Shown here one piece after another: positions 29,413 to 38,272 of a stretch of 64,000 bases of DNA. The notes beneath the pieces were generated by a model. It was not told where the DNA came from. It searched no databases and worked only from the letters and a program-made list of their open reading frames with translations. Within the stretch, counting starts at the first letter, position 1, and each line of letters starts with the position of its first letter. The DNA is from Sandaracinus amylolyticus (GTDB lineage: Bacteria > Myxococcota_A > Polyangia > Polyangiales > Sandaracinaceae): NCBI RefSeq assembly GCF_000737325.1, contig NZ_CP011125.1:372001-436000 (forward strand), given 5' to 3'. The position numbers and the translations under genes are program-made.

Positions 29413-29750
29413 GCGATCCGTTTCGCGCGATCGCGGACCCGACGCGCCGCGCGATCCTCGACGTGCTCGCCGAAGGCGAGCGCTCGGTCAGCGAGCTCTG
29501 CGCGTGCTTCGACGTGAGCCAGCCCGCGATCTCGCAGCACCTCGCCGTGCTGCGGGACGCGGGGCTCGTCGTGGTGCGCGCCGAAGGACGACAGCGCATC
29601 TACGCGCTCCACGCCGATCCGCTGCGCGAGGTGCACGACTGGTCGTCGCACTACGAGCGCTTCTGGAGCACGAAGCTCGACGCGCTCGGCGCGGTGCTCG
29701 CGCGCGAGGCCCGCAAGCCGAAGATCACGAAGAAGAAGGACGATCGATGA
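29409..29750 (+). CDS. ArsR-family transcriptional regulator
   Basis: A 113-residue winged-helix protein. GTG 29409 overlaps the previous stop (GTGA). The DNA-binding helix is in LCACFDVSQPAISQHLAVLR and the wing in VRAEGRQRIYAL. It lacks the Cys pair used by metal-sensing ArsR proteins. This subgroup is typically found beside AHSA1 and VOC genes and probably represses its own operon through the palindrome at 28896. Confidence 0.93.
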   Translation: MSDPFRAIADPTRRAILDVLAEGERSVSELCACFDVSQPAISQHLAVLRDAGLVVVRAEGRQRIYALHADPLREVHDWSSHYERFWSTKLDALGAVLAREARKPKITKKKDDR

Positions 29751-30283
29751 AGCGAGACATCCACATCGAGCGCACGTACCCGCATCCGCCCGAGCTCGTG
29801 TGGCGCGCGCTGACCGACCCTGCGCTGATCGCGGAGTGGCTCATGCCGAACGACTTCCGCGCGCAGGTCGGTCATCGCTTCACGATGCGCACCGATCCCG
29901 CGCCCGGCTTCGACGGGATCGTGAACTGCGAGGTGCTCGAGCTCAGCCCGCCGCGGCGGATGCGCTGGTCGTGGAAGGGCGGGCCGATCGACACGGTGGT
30001 CACGTTCGAGCTCGAGCCGGCGATCGTCTTCGCGCGGCCTGCGACGACGCTGAAGGTCGCGCAGACCGCGTTCGAGGGGCTCGACGCGGTGCTCGTGTCG
30101 TTCGTGCTGGGCGCCGGCAACCGCGCGGTGTACGGGCGTCACCTGCCGTACGTGCTCGATCGGATCGCGACCGGTGAGAAGGTCGAGAACGTGCGCCAGG
30201 CGTGCGCGAACGAGCGCGGGCGCTGGTGGTGGATCTCGCGCGCGATCGCGCCGGTGGTGGGACGGCGACGCAAGAGCGCGTGA
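29747..30283 (+). CDS. SRPBCC/AHSA1-domain protein
   Basis: A 178-residue protein; ATG 29747 overlaps the ArsR stop (ATGA). The N-terminal half is an AHSA1-like fold (RTYPHPPELVWRALTDPALI, then EWLMP and MRWSWKGG). It has a hydrophobic cavity fold that binds small ligands. The C-terminal half is less typical and ends in Trp/Arg-rich sequence. It converges on the gene ending at 30287. Confidence 0.85.
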   Translation: MKRDIHIERTYPHPPELVWRALTDPALIAEWLMPNDFRAQVGHRFTMRTDPAPGFDGIVNCEVLELSPPRRMRWSWKGGPIDTVVTFELEPAIVFARPATTLKVAQTAFEGLDAVLVSFVLGAGNRAVYGRHLPYVLDRIATGEKVENVRQACANERGRWWWISRAIAPVVGRRRKSA

Positions 30284-30286
30284 CGA

Positions 30287-30802
30287 TCACACCGCGGTGA
30301 TCTCGATGCTGCCCTCGCCGCGCAGGATCGCGATCGCGCGCGCAGCGCGATCGCGCGCGCACTCCACGGTCACGACGATGCGCCCCTCGCGGATGCGATC
30401 GCGGATGTCCGTCGCTTCGTTCTCCGACACGCCGAGGCCCACGAGCGCGCCGATCAGCCCGCCCGCCGCGCCGCCCGCGCCGGCGCCCGCGAGCGCGGCG
30501 ACCATCGGGCCCGCCGCGACCATGCCGATGCCGGGGATCGCGATCGATCCGACGGCCGCGAGCCCGCCGACGACCGCGCCCAGCGTGCCGCCGATGGTGC
30601 CGCCCGCGGTCGCGCCTTCGGCCGCGCGGTTGCTGGGAGGCGTGATGATCGGAGGTGCGCCGTCGAGCTCGCGCGCACGCGTCACGTCGGACATCAGCAC
30701 GCTCACGTCCTCGCGACGGAAGCCCGCGTCGACGAGGCGATCCACCGCGTGCTGCGCTTCGCGACGCGTCGAGAACACTCCGCTGACCACCTTCGTCCGC
30801 AT
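30287..30802 (-). CDS. Glycine-zipper protein of the general stress protein 17M type
   Basis: A 171-residue protein from ATG 30802 with GGAGG about 8 bases upstream. The N-terminal part (VVSGVFSTRREAQHAVDRLV, then DAGFRREDVSVLMSD) matches the YflT/GSP17M domain. The middle is a long Gly/Ala glycine-zipper stretch (about residues 70-130), able to insert into membranes, and the end has a ferredoxin-like segment IVVTVECARDRAARAI. Function unknown; these proteins are often stress-linked. It follows the carbamoyltransferase gene by 17 bases. Confidence 0.78.
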   Translation of the reverse strand: MRTKVVSGVFSTRREAQHAVDRLVDAGFRREDVSVLMSDVTRARELDGAPPIITPPSNRAAEGATAGGTIGGTLGAVVGGLAAVGSIAIPGIGMVAAGPMVAALAGAGAGGAAGGLIGALVGLGVSENEATDIRDRIREGRIVVTVECARDRAARAIAILRGEGSIEITAV

Positions 30803-30819
30803 CGGTCGTCCTCCCTCCG

Positions 30820-32661
30820 TCACGCGAGCGGCGTCGCGTGCGCCTCGCGCGTGCGCTTCGGGGGCTCGGCGGCGCGCGCTTCGCCGCGACGCTCGATCCA
30901 TCGATCACCGATCACCAGCGCGTCGAGCTCGCTCGCGAGGAAGCTGCGAAGCGCGTCGTCGGGCAGGTTCACGAGCGGCTCGCGACCCACGCGGAAGCTC
31001 GTGTTGAGCAGCACCGGCACGCCGGTGATCGCGCCGAACGCGTGCAGCAGCGCGTGCAGGCGCGGGCTCTGCTCCCACGAGACCGTCTGCACCCGCGCGG
31101 TCCCGTCGACGTGCGTGACCGCGGGCAGGCGCGCGACGCGCTCCGCGCGCACCGGCACGCTGAAGAGCTTGTGCGGGCTCTCCTCGACGCCGCTCATGTC
31201 GAACCAGACGTGCGCGAGCTCGAGCGGCACGGCAGGCGAGAACGATCGATCCTGCTCGAGGCGCCGGAGGATCGCGCTGACGCGCGCGCGGCTCTCGGCG
31301 CGTCGCGGATCGGCGAGCACGCTGCGCGCGCCGAGGGCCTTCGCGCCCCACTCCGCACGGCCCTGCAGCCACCCGACGACGCGCCCTGCGGCGAGCGCTT
31401 CGGCGACGGTGCCCTCGAGATCGCGAGGCATCGTCGCGCGCACCTGATCCGCGAAGTCGAGGAGCGCGCGATCGACGAGCACGTCGTCCGCGGACGCCCC
31501 GAGGAACGGCGTCGGCATCGCGCTCCGCTCGCGACCGATCCCGAGCATGTGGTGCATCGCGTAGAGCGCCGCGCCGAGCGCGGTCCCGGCGTCGTGCGCC
31601 GCGGGCTGCACGTGGATGCGATCGAAGAGCCCGCTGCGCGCGATGCGCGCGTTCGCGGCGGCGTTGAGCGCGAGGTCGCCCGCGAGGCAGAGATCGCGCT
31701 CCCCGGTGCGGGCGCGCAGCGTCGCGAGCGAGGCGAGCAGCGCGAGCTCGACGGCTTCCTGCAGCGCCGCCGCGACGTGCGCGTGACGCCCGGTGAGCGG
31801 CTCGCCGGGCAGTCGCGCCGGGCCGAGCGCGCGGATCATCGCGCGCGGATAGAGCGTGCCGTGCGGCGCGATCGCGTCGCGGAGCGCGAGTCGCGTGACG
31901 AGCTGGGGATCGACCGACGCGATCCCGTCGCGCCGGATCTGCACGACGCGCCGGAAGAAGCGCCGGTGGTGCGACGCGTCGCCGTGCGCGGCGAGCAACA
32001 TCACCTCGTGCTCCTCGCCCGGCTCGAACCCGAGGTACCGAGTGAACAGCGCATAGAGCGCGCCGAGGCTGTCGGGCGCGTAGACGCGATCGACGACCTC
32101 GATGCGCGTGCCGCGGCCGATCGCCGCGCTCGTCGCTGCGCTCTCGCCGTGCGCGTCCGCGACCAAGCAGAGCGCGCGATCGAACGGTGACGTGAAGAAC
32201 GCGCTCGCCGCGTGTGCGACGTCGTGGGGCACCGCGACGAAGCGCTCGGGCGCGATCGAGGCGCCGAGCCGCTGCTCGAGGAGGCGCCGTGCGTGCTCGT
32301 CCCCGCCCAGCGCGCGCTCTGCGCCGCGGAGCGCCGCCAGCGCCGCGCCCATCGCGGTGCGCGTCAGCGCGGAGAGCCGCGCGCGGCTGTGCGTCACCAT
32401 CTCCGCTCGCCACCGCTGATCGCTCGCGTGCGAGCACGCGACGAGATCGACGCCCTCGAGCGTCGCGAGGCCGACCGCGTCGAGGCAGTGGCGGATCGCG
32501 CGCTCGGGCACGCTGGCGCCGCGCGACGCGCGGGCGAAGCGCGCCTCCTCGCACGCTGCGATCACGCGCCCCTCGTCGACGATCGCGGCCGCGGCGTCGC
32601 GTCCCGCGCTGCGACCCGCGAACGGACCTTCGATCCCGCCGTGGTAACCGAGGACGATCAT
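30820..32661 (-). CDS. Carbamoyltransferase (NodU/CmcH family)
   Basis: A 613-residue enzyme transferring carbamoyl groups from carbamoyl phosphate, via a carbamoyl adenylate, to a hydroxyl of a small molecule. ATG 32661 is chosen because AGGAG lies five bases upstream and the family starts with MIVLGYHGG. The N-terminal Kae1-like part includes ACEEARFARA, VPHDVAHAASAFFTSPF and GFEPGEEHEVM. The C-terminal YrdC-like part includes GRAEWGAKALGARSVLADPR and LLNTSFRVGREPLVN. In NodU the target is a sugar, in CmcH a cephem; here no obvious scaffold genes are next to it. A palindromic operator-like site lies just upstream. Confidence 0.93.
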   Translation of the reverse strand: MIVLGYHGGIEGPFAGRSAGRDAAAAIVDEGRVIAACEEARFARASRGASVPERAIRHCLDAVGLATLEGVDLVACSHASDQRWRAEMVTHSRARLSALTRTAMGAALAALRGAERALGGDEHARRLLEQRLGASIAPERFVAVPHDVAHAASAFFTSPFDRALCLVADAHGESAATSAAIGRGTRIEVVDRVYAPDSLGALYALFTRYLGFEPGEEHEVMLLAAHGDASHHRRFFRRVVQIRRDGIASVDPQLVTRLALRDAIAPHGTLYPRAMIRALGPARLPGEPLTGRHAHVAAALQEAVELALLASLATLRARTGERDLCLAGDLALNAAANARIARSGLFDRIHVQPAAHDAGTALGAALYAMHHMLGIGRERSAMPTPFLGASADDVLVDRALLDFADQVRATMPRDLEGTVAEALAAGRVVGWLQGRAEWGAKALGARSVLADPRRAESRARVSAILRRLEQDRSFSPAVPLELAHVWFDMSGVEESPHKLFSVPVRAERVARLPAVTHVDGTARVQTVSWEQSPRLHALLHAFGAITGVPVLLNTSFRVGREPLVNLPDDALRSFLASELDALVIGDRWIERRGEARAAEPPKRTREAHATPLA

Positions 32662-32678
32662 CGGCGCTCCTGAGGTTG

Positions 32679-32694
32679 TTGAACGATCGTTCAA
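32679..32694. promoter_or_regulatory. Perfect 16-bp palindrome, TetR-type operator-like
   Basis: TTGAACGATCGTTCAA is a perfect palindrome located 18 bases upstream of the carbamoyltransferase start. Its form is typical of TetR-family operators. No TetR regulator is encoded in the window. Confidence 0.6.
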
Positions 32695-32900
32695 GCGCGC
32701 GACAGCAGCGCCCGGCGCGTCGCCGCGCGGCCGCGCGCGGTGCGATGCAGAGGCGGCGGCGCGAGGCGAGCGGCTTCGCGTCGTCGTTCCTCGCGCGTCG
32801 ACTCGTGGTCGGCTGGACGGCGCTCGGAGATCGGCTCGTCACGCCGCGGGGTCGCGAGCCACGCGGTCATCGAGCACGTCCTGCGGTTCGGAGCGAACAT
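32691..32900 (-). CDS. Possible small Arg-rich ORF before the carbamoyltransferase
   Basis: A 69-residue frame from ATG 32900 has AGGAGG six bases upstream, which is the only strong argument for it. The product is Arg-rich with no recognised domain, as random frames in this GC-rich DNA often are. It ends inside the palindrome at 32679. Otherwise I see nothing in the 32695-33117 region. A promoter for the SDR gene should also lie here. Confidence 0.25.
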   Translation of the reverse strand: MFAPNRRTCSMTAWLATPRRDEPISERRPADHESTREERRREAARLAPPPLHRTARGRAATRRALLSRA

Positions 32901-33117
32901 GGTGGGCCTCCTCGCGCGCGACGCGAACGACGACGCGCGCAGTGCCGGACTGCAGCGCGCGTACCACCGTGGCGCGTCGCGCACGCTGCGGTCCCGGCGC
33001 CCAGGGCGTGGCAGCTCGTCTCGACCTCCCGCGACGAGCGTGGCGCTCGCGCACATCCGAGCGGGGCGATGGGCACGGTCGCTGCTCGAGGGCGCCCTCG
33101 AGGAGCGAAGGACGAAC

Positions 33118-34128
33118 ATGGGATTCCGGACGCAGAGGGCGCTCGAGGAGCAGGTCGTCGTGATCACCGGCGCATCGAGCGGCATCGGGCTCAGCACCGC
33201 GCGGCTCGCTGCCGCGCGCGGCGCGGCCGTGGTGATGGCGGCGCGCAGCCCGGAGATCGAGCAGCTCGCGGAGCAGCTCCGATCCGAAGGAGGACGCGCC
33301 GAGGCGGTGGTCGCGGACGTGTCGAGCGAGGAGGACGTGAGGCACGTCGCCGACGTCGCGGAGGCTCGCTTCGGGCGCATCGACACGTGGATCAACAACG
33401 CGGGCACGTCGGTGTACGGACGCTCGCTCGAGGTGCCCGTCGACGACATGCGCGAGCTCTTCGACACCGACTTCTGGGGCACCGTGTACGGCTCGCGCGT
33501 CGCGGTGGAGCGCATGCGCGATCTCGGCGGGACGCTGATCAACGTCGGCGGCGTGATGTCGGAGCGCGCGCTGCCGCTCCAGGGCGCGAGCTCCGCGGCG
33601 AAGCACGCGGTGAAGGGGTTCACCGATGCGCTGCGCGTCGAGCTCGAGCACGACGAAGTGCCGGTGCAGATCACGCTCGTGAACCCCGCGTCGACCGACA
33701 CGCCGCTCTTCGCGCACGCGAAGAACCGCCTCGACGACGGAGTGCCCGCAGCGCCGCCGCCGGTCTACGCGCCCGAGGTCGCAGCGCGCGCGCTGCTCGA
33801 GTGCGCGACGCGGCCGAAGCGCGAGATCACGGTCGGGGCGGCGGGACGCGCGCGGCAGCTGCTCTCGCGATGGATGCCGGCCGTCGCGGACGAGCTCGCG
33901 GCGCGGCGGATGTTCGAGCCGCAGGTGCGGCGCGAGCCGCACGAGCCGCGGGTGCTCGGCGCAGGGTCGGAGCGTGGTGATCATCGCGGCATGGTGCGGC
34001 GGCGCGGCGAGCGTCCGGCGATCCGCGTGCCCACGATGCCCGCGGTGGTGGCCGGCGTCGGCGCGGTGCTCGTCGCGGTGGGCCTGATGCGCGTCGCCTC
34101 GCAGATCGCCGCGTCGCGCGCGGTGTGA
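33118..34128 (+). CDS. Short-chain dehydrogenase-like protein lacking the catalytic Tyr
   Basis: A 336-residue protein from ATG 33118. The Rossmann fold is intact: VVITGASSGIGLSTARL (TGxxxGIG) and WINNAG (NNAG). The catalytic YxxxK position reads SSAAKHAV, so the Tyr is Ser while the Lys stays. The Ser before it is in LINVGGVMS and seems lost as well. The C-terminus ends with a hydrophobic helix MPAVVAGVGAVLVAVGLM, suggesting membrane anchoring. It could bind NAD(P) and act as a regulator or scaffold, or use other residues. Confidence 0.88.
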   Translation: MGFRTQRALEEQVVVITGASSGIGLSTARLAAARGAAVVMAARSPEIEQLAEQLRSEGGRAEAVVADVSSEEDVRHVADVAEARFGRIDTWINNAGTSVYGRSLEVPVDDMRELFDTDFWGTVYGSRVAVERMRDLGGTLINVGGVMSERALPLQGASSAAKHAVKGFTDALRVELEHDEVPVQITLVNPASTDTPLFAHAKNRLDDGVPAAPPPVYAPEVAARALLECATRPKREITVGAAGRARQLLSRWMPAVADELAARRMFEPQVRREPHEPRVLGAGSERGDHRGMVRRRGERPAIRVPTMPAVVAGVGAVLVAVGLMRVASQIAASRAV

Positions 34129-34206
34129 TCGCGCGCCTCGTCTCGATGCGCGGACCGGCGCTTGCAGAACGTCGCGCAGACCTTCGGCACACGAGGAGGA
34201 ACGACG

Positions 34207-34551
34207 ATGTCTGCAGCGAAGGTGCTGACCGACCACGACGAGATCCGGGCCTGGGCGGAGGCGCGCGACGCGACTCCGTCGACGGTCACGAGCACGGCGA
34301 GCGACGACGACGTCGGCATCATCCGGCTCGACTTCCCGGGATACAGCGGCGAGGGGAAGCTCTCGCCGATCGAATGGGACGAGTGGTTCGAGAAGTTCGA
34401 CGCGAGCGGGCTCGCGCTGCTCGTTCAGGAGAAGACGGCCGACGGGCAGATCAGCAACTTCAACAAGCTGGTGAAGCGCGAGACCGTCGAAGAGGGCGAG
34501 TCGAAGAAGAAGAGCGCGTCGAAGTCGAAGGGCGCCTCGGCGCATCGTTGA
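34207..34551 (+). CDS. Small conserved protein of unknown function
   Basis: A 114-residue protein from ATG 34207 with AGGAGG eight bases upstream. The core (VLTDHDEIRAWAEARDATPS, then IIRLDFPGYSGEG and WDEWFEKFD) belongs to a widespread family of small proteins sometimes mislabelled as glucan branching enzymes. A Lys/Ser-rich tail follows. No catalytic motif is seen. It is probably soluble. A terminator follows at 34558. Confidence 0.85.
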   Translation: MSAAKVLTDHDEIRAWAEARDATPSTVTSTASDDDVGIIRLDFPGYSGEGKLSPIEWDEWFEKFDASGLALLVQEKTADGQISNFNKLVKRETVEEGESKKKSASKSKGASAHR

Positions 34552-34557
34552 CGCGCG

Positions 34558-34595
34558 CGCGGCGGGCACGAGGGCGCTCGCCTCGGCCCGCCGCG
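34558..34595. terminator. Bidirectional hairpin terminator
   Basis: CGCGGCGGGC and GCCCGCCGCG form a perfect 10-bp stem between convergent genes (ends 34551 and 34624). Confidence 0.75.
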
Positions 34596-34623
34596 TCCTG
34601 TCCTCGTCGCGAGCCGTCCCGCG

Positions 34624-36282
34624 CTACCGCGACGCCTGGCCCCACCGCATCAGCGCGCGGCGCTTCGGCGCTTCTTCGTCGGGCTGGCCGAGGTACTCGG
34701 ACGCGCCCCAGTAGCCGTATCGGCCGCCGCCCGCGCAGTCGACGTGGTGCATGAGAAGGCCGCCGCCGGCGTCGCGCCACGCGTCGAGATAGCGCAGATA
34801 GAATCCCTCCATCCGCGCGTCGCGATTGACCGCCGCGAAGAGCTGCTCGATGCGCTGATCGGTCTGCGCCGCGTCGTATCCGACGTAGTGCTGTCCGCCC
34901 TCGTACCCGACGAGCGGCAGTCCGTATTGCCGCGCGATCTCGAGGTTGCCGCTCACGTGCTCGCGCACGACGTCGATCGCCGACGCTTGCTCGCGCGCGA
35001 AGAACTCGTCGGGCGTCAGGCTCGCCCACTGGGGCAGCGTCTCGCCGGTCACCGTCGTGCCGAAATAGGGCGCGATCGCCCACGCATCGGCGCGCGACCC
35101 CGCGCCCTCGAACCCGAGGATCTGCTCCGCGACCCACGGGCTCGCGCTCTGCCCCGCGTAGACGCGCACCATGCGCGACGCGTCGCCGAGCCCCGCGCCG
35201 AACGCGCGATGCAATTCGCCGGTGCGACGCGAGTAATAACGGAGCACGGCCTCGTATCGATCCGACGAGAGCCCGAGTCGCAGCCCCTGGTCCGCCGCGT
35301 ACTCGTGCTGCGGGAACATCGAGTTCCACACTTCGTTCGAGTACTCGACCCAGACGCGCAGACCGGGATCCAGCCGCGCTCGGAAGAGCTCGCCCGCACG
35401 GCGCGCATAGTCGTCGTCGGCGCGCGACGGAAGGCTGATCCACGGCTCGGCGTGCACGCGATTGGCGAGATCGATCATCACCTCGAGCGGCGCGCGCGGC
35501 CCCCAGCGCACGTCCTCGAGCTCCGTGCGATCGCTCCACCGCGTCTCGAACTCGCGCGTGATCGTCGAGTTCGCGTCCGCCCAGTTCATGAAGCGGATCG
35601 CCGAATAGCCGCGCATCGAGCGGAGGAAGTCGGGATGGAACACCTGCTCTCGATGGATCTGCTCGAACGAGCGGCACTCGCCCGCGTCGCCGCACGGACG
35701 ACGCTCGTCGCAGTACCGCGCCTGGTCCTCGCTGCACGCGCCACCGGGCACCAGCACGCGGATGTTGCGCACCGGGTTCTGCGGGTTCGTCCGCATGATC
35801 ACCAGCTCGATGCCGGGACCGAAGCGACGAGGATCGATGTCGAGCACGTGACGCCCGGGGCGCGACTCGCTCTCGACGAGGCGCCCGGTCGCGCCCGCCG
35901 TGTACTCGAGCTCGCCTTCGCCGTCCCACAGCACGACGTAGCGACCGGCGGGGTGCGTGGTCATGTCCCAGACCATCAGCGTACGCGCGACTTGTCCCGG
36001 TCGCAGCGATCGCACCCATCCGTGCTCGTCGAGATCGAGCGTCCCTCCGCCGTCGAACGACGAGGTCGTCCCCGCGATCCACGGCCGCGACGTCTTCATC
36101 AGATCGACGAACGGCATCGCCGTCGACCAGTCGACGAGGAAATCGAGGTTCGTGCCGATCGGTGTCCGCAACGACGCGCTGGGATCACGTGCCGGGCGCG
36201 CCTGCGAAGCGCATTGACATCCCGCGAGCCACAGCGTCGCGCAGAGCCCCACCAGAACTGCTCGCATACGCCGCCGGCACAT
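34624..36282 (-). CDS. Glycosidase-like lipoprotein (clan GH-A type)
   Basis: About 552 residues if ATG 36282 is used; GTG 36306 and ATG 36267 are in-frame alternatives and none has a clear Shine-Dalgarno site. A lipoprotein signal peptide ends in WLAGC. A beta-rich N-terminal part leads to a TIM-barrel-like domain with WVEYSNEVWNSMFPQ (candidate acid/base Glu after Asn) and GYEGGQHYVGYD (candidate nucleophile Glu), the pattern of retaining clan A glycosidases. Similar proteins are often annotated as cellulose-binding proteins. The substrate is unknown. It is probably surface-attached. Confidence 0.8.
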   Translation of the reverse strand: MCRRRMRAVLVGLCATLWLAGCQCASQARPARDPSASLRTPIGTNLDFLVDWSTAMPFVDLMKTSRPWIAGTTSSFDGGGTLDLDEHGWVRSLRPGQVARTLMVWDMTTHPAGRYVVLWDGEGELEYTAGATGRLVESESRPGRHVLDIDPRRFGPGIELVIMRTNPQNPVRNIRVLVPGGACSEDQARYCDERRPCGDAGECRSFEQIHREQVFHPDFLRSMRGYSAIRFMNWADANSTITREFETRWSDRTELEDVRWGPRAPLEVMIDLANRVHAEPWISLPSRADDDYARRAGELFRARLDPGLRVWVEYSNEVWNSMFPQHEYAADQGLRLGLSSDRYEAVLRYYSRRTGELHRAFGAGLGDASRMVRVYAGQSASPWVAEQILGFEGAGSRADAWAIAPYFGTTVTGETLPQWASLTPDEFFAREQASAIDVVREHVSGNLEIARQYGLPLVGYEGGQHYVGYDAAQTDQRIEQLFAAVNRDARMEGFYLRYLDAWRDAGGGLLMHHVDCAGGGRYGYWGASEYLGQPDEEAPKRRALMRWGQASR

Positions 36283-36315
36283 AGTCACTCGGTTCGCTGC
36301 CCGCACGAGTCCGCA

Positions 36316-37224
36316 TCATGACAGCCGCGCGTGACGCTCGCCGAGCACGGGCGCGAAGAGATCGCCGCCGTGCTGCGCGAGCCGAGCGATCACCACGTCG
36401 GGCGCGAAGCGCAGACCGCTCGGCGCGCTCGCGCGGACGGCGAGCTCGACCTCGTCCCACGTGACCGGCGTCGACACGAGCGGGACCACCGTCGCGCGCG
36501 GCGAGTAGGGCACGACGATCGACTTCCACGCGTCGTTCTGTCCCCAGTCGACGAGCACCTTCCCCGCGCCCGCGGCCTTCGCCATGCGATCGGTGATGCG
36601 CGACGGATCGGCCGCGGTGAGCTCCTTCGCGATCTCGCGCGCGATCGCCTTCGTCTCCGCGTAGGTCGCGCCCGAGACCGGCGCGAACACGTGCACGCCC
36701 TTCGCGCCCGACGTCTTCGCGAGCGCGCGCAGCCCGCGCGCCTCGAGCTTCGCGCGCGCGTCGAGCGCGACGCGTGCGGCGTCGATCAACCCCGCCGGCG
36801 CGCGCGGATCGAGATCGATCACGAGCGCGTGCGGCGCGTCGGGCCGATCGATCGGCGCGAGGTACGCGTGGAGCTCGAGCGTGCCCTGGCCCGCGGCCCA
36901 CACGAGCGACGCCTCATCCTCGACGAGACACATCGTGAGCGCCTTGCCCGCAGGGCTGATCAGCGAGACGGTGCGCAGCCACGCCGGTGCGCCGCGCGGC
37001 GCGTTCGTCTGGTACCAGCCGCGCGCGTCGACGCCCTCGGGGAAGCGCGCGAGCGTGACCGCGCGACCGCGCAGGTGCGGCAACATCGCGGGCGCGACCG
37101 CGCGCAGGTACACGATCAGATCGCGCTTCGTCCATCCGATCGAGGGCCACAGCACGCGGCTCGGCTTGGTGATCGTGACCGCGCGGCCGTCGATCTCGAT
37201 CGTCTCGCGATCGTCGTCGCTCAT
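36316..37224 (-). CDS. LigD-type polymerase/primase domain protein
   Basis: A 302-residue stand-alone polymerase domain of the LigD family used in bacterial end-joining. It starts at ATG 37224 with VTITKPSRVLWPSIGWTKRD, and has the metal-binding LVIDLDPRA (DxD) near residue 140, LAKTSGAKGVHVF and a late DYLQN-like segment VLVDWGQNDAWKSIV. The start overlaps the ligase stop by four bases (ATGA), implying coupled translation. No Ku gene or 3'-phosphoesterase domain is in the window. Confidence 0.93.
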   Translation of the reverse strand: MSDDDRETIEIDGRAVTITKPSRVLWPSIGWTKRDLIVYLRAVAPAMLPHLRGRAVTLARFPEGVDARGWYQTNAPRGAPAWLRTVSLISPAGKALTMCLVEDEASLVWAAGQGTLELHAYLAPIDRPDAPHALVIDLDPRAPAGLIDAARVALDARAKLEARGLRALAKTSGAKGVHVFAPVSGATYAETKAIAREIAKELTAADPSRITDRMAKAAGAGKVLVDWGQNDAWKSIVVPYSPRATVVPLVSTPVTWDEVELAVRASAPSGLRFAPDVVIARLAQHGGDLFAPVLGERHARLS

Positions 37225-38261
37225 CGCGGCAGCTGCTCGAAGGTGCACGAGCGCGCCTCGCGATCGACGCGCCATCGCACGAAGCGCGCAGGGTGCCGGA
37301 AGCGCGTGGCGTCGAGGTGATCGTACGCGACCTCGACGACGCGCTCGGGGCGCAGCGGCAGCCAGTCGAGCGCCATCTCTCCGGGCGCCCAGCGACCCGC
37401 GGCGCCGGGCAGTCGTCCCATCGGGCTCGGCTCGAGACCGAAGCCGTGCTCCCACGGATGACCCTCGAGCGCGACCACGTCGGCGCGCAGCTCCTCGACG
37501 AGCGCGCGCCGGCGCGCCGCGGTGAACGTCGAGCACACGCCGACGTGACGGAGCACGTCCCCGTCCCACAGGCCGAGCAACAGCGACGCGACCGCGGGCC
37601 GCGGCTCTTTTTCAGTCGGCTGGTGCACGCGCATCCCTGCGAGCACGCAGTCCGCGGTGTGCTCGGGCTTGACCTTGATCATCGCGCGTTTGCCCGGCGC
37701 ATAACGGAGCGTGCGCGGTTTCGCGACGACTCCGTCGATGCCGCGCTGCGCGCCCTCGAGCCATGCCGATGCGACCGCGACGTCGTCGGTCGCCGGCGTG
37801 AGCTCGACGCGACCTTCGCCCTCGCGCGGCACGCGCGCGAGCAGCGACTCGAGCCGCGCGCGTCGCTCCACGAACGGGCGCTCGGTCCACGTCTCGTCGC
37901 CCACCGCGAGCAGATCGAACGCGACGAACGTCGCCGGCGTCTCCGTCGCGAGCCGCGCGACGCGCGTGCTCGCAGGGTGCGTGCGCAGCATGAGCGCCGC
38001 GAAGTCGAAGCCGCCCTCGCGCGCGATCACGATCTCGCCGTCGATCACGCAGCGCTCGCCGATCGCCGCGAGCGCGCGCACGAGCTCGGGGAAGTAGCGC
38101 GCGAACGGCTTGCCGTGCCGGCTGCGCAGATCGACGCGCCCGTCACGCTCGACGAACGCGATGCACCGGAAGCCGTCCCACTTCGGCTCGTAGAGAAAGT
38201 CGCCGCGCGGCAGCTCGCGCGCGAGCTCGGCGAGCATCGGTGCGATCGGAGGAGCGAGCAC
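37221..38261 (-). CDS. ATP-dependent DNA ligase (LigD ligase type)
   Basis: A 346-residue ligase. Motif I with the adenylated lysine is YEPKWDGFR near residue 30. Other nucleotidyltransferase motifs are RSRHGKPF, CVIDGEIV, FDLLAV, DGVVAKP and KVKPEHTADC (motif V). An OB-fold follows. GTG 38261 is chosen because it begins just before the conserved start and lies 11 bases after the AlkB stop. Together with the downstream polymerase gene it forms a split LigD. Confidence 0.93.
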   Translation of the reverse strand: MLAPPIAPMLAELARELPRGDFLYEPKWDGFRCIAFVERDGRVDLRSRHGKPFARYFPELVRALAAIGERCVIDGEIVIAREGGFDFAALMLRTHPASTRVARLATETPATFVAFDLLAVGDETWTERPFVERRARLESLLARVPREGEGRVELTPATDDVAVASAWLEGAQRGIDGVVAKPRTLRYAPGKRAMIKVKPEHTADCVLAGMRVHQPTEKEPRPAVASLLLGLWDGDVLRHVGVCSTFTAARRRALVEELRADVVALEGHPWEHGFGLEPSPMGRLPGAAGRWAPGEMALDWLPLRPERVVEVAYDHLDATRFRHPARFVRWRVDREARSCTFEQLPR

Positions 38262-38272
38262 GCCTCGGCGAT

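Noticed and set aside
32740-33117. N-terminal extension of the SDR protein
   Set aside because: The in-frame upstream sequence is Arg/Ser-rich without homology features, and ATG 33118 has a ribosome binding site and begins just before the Rossmann motif.
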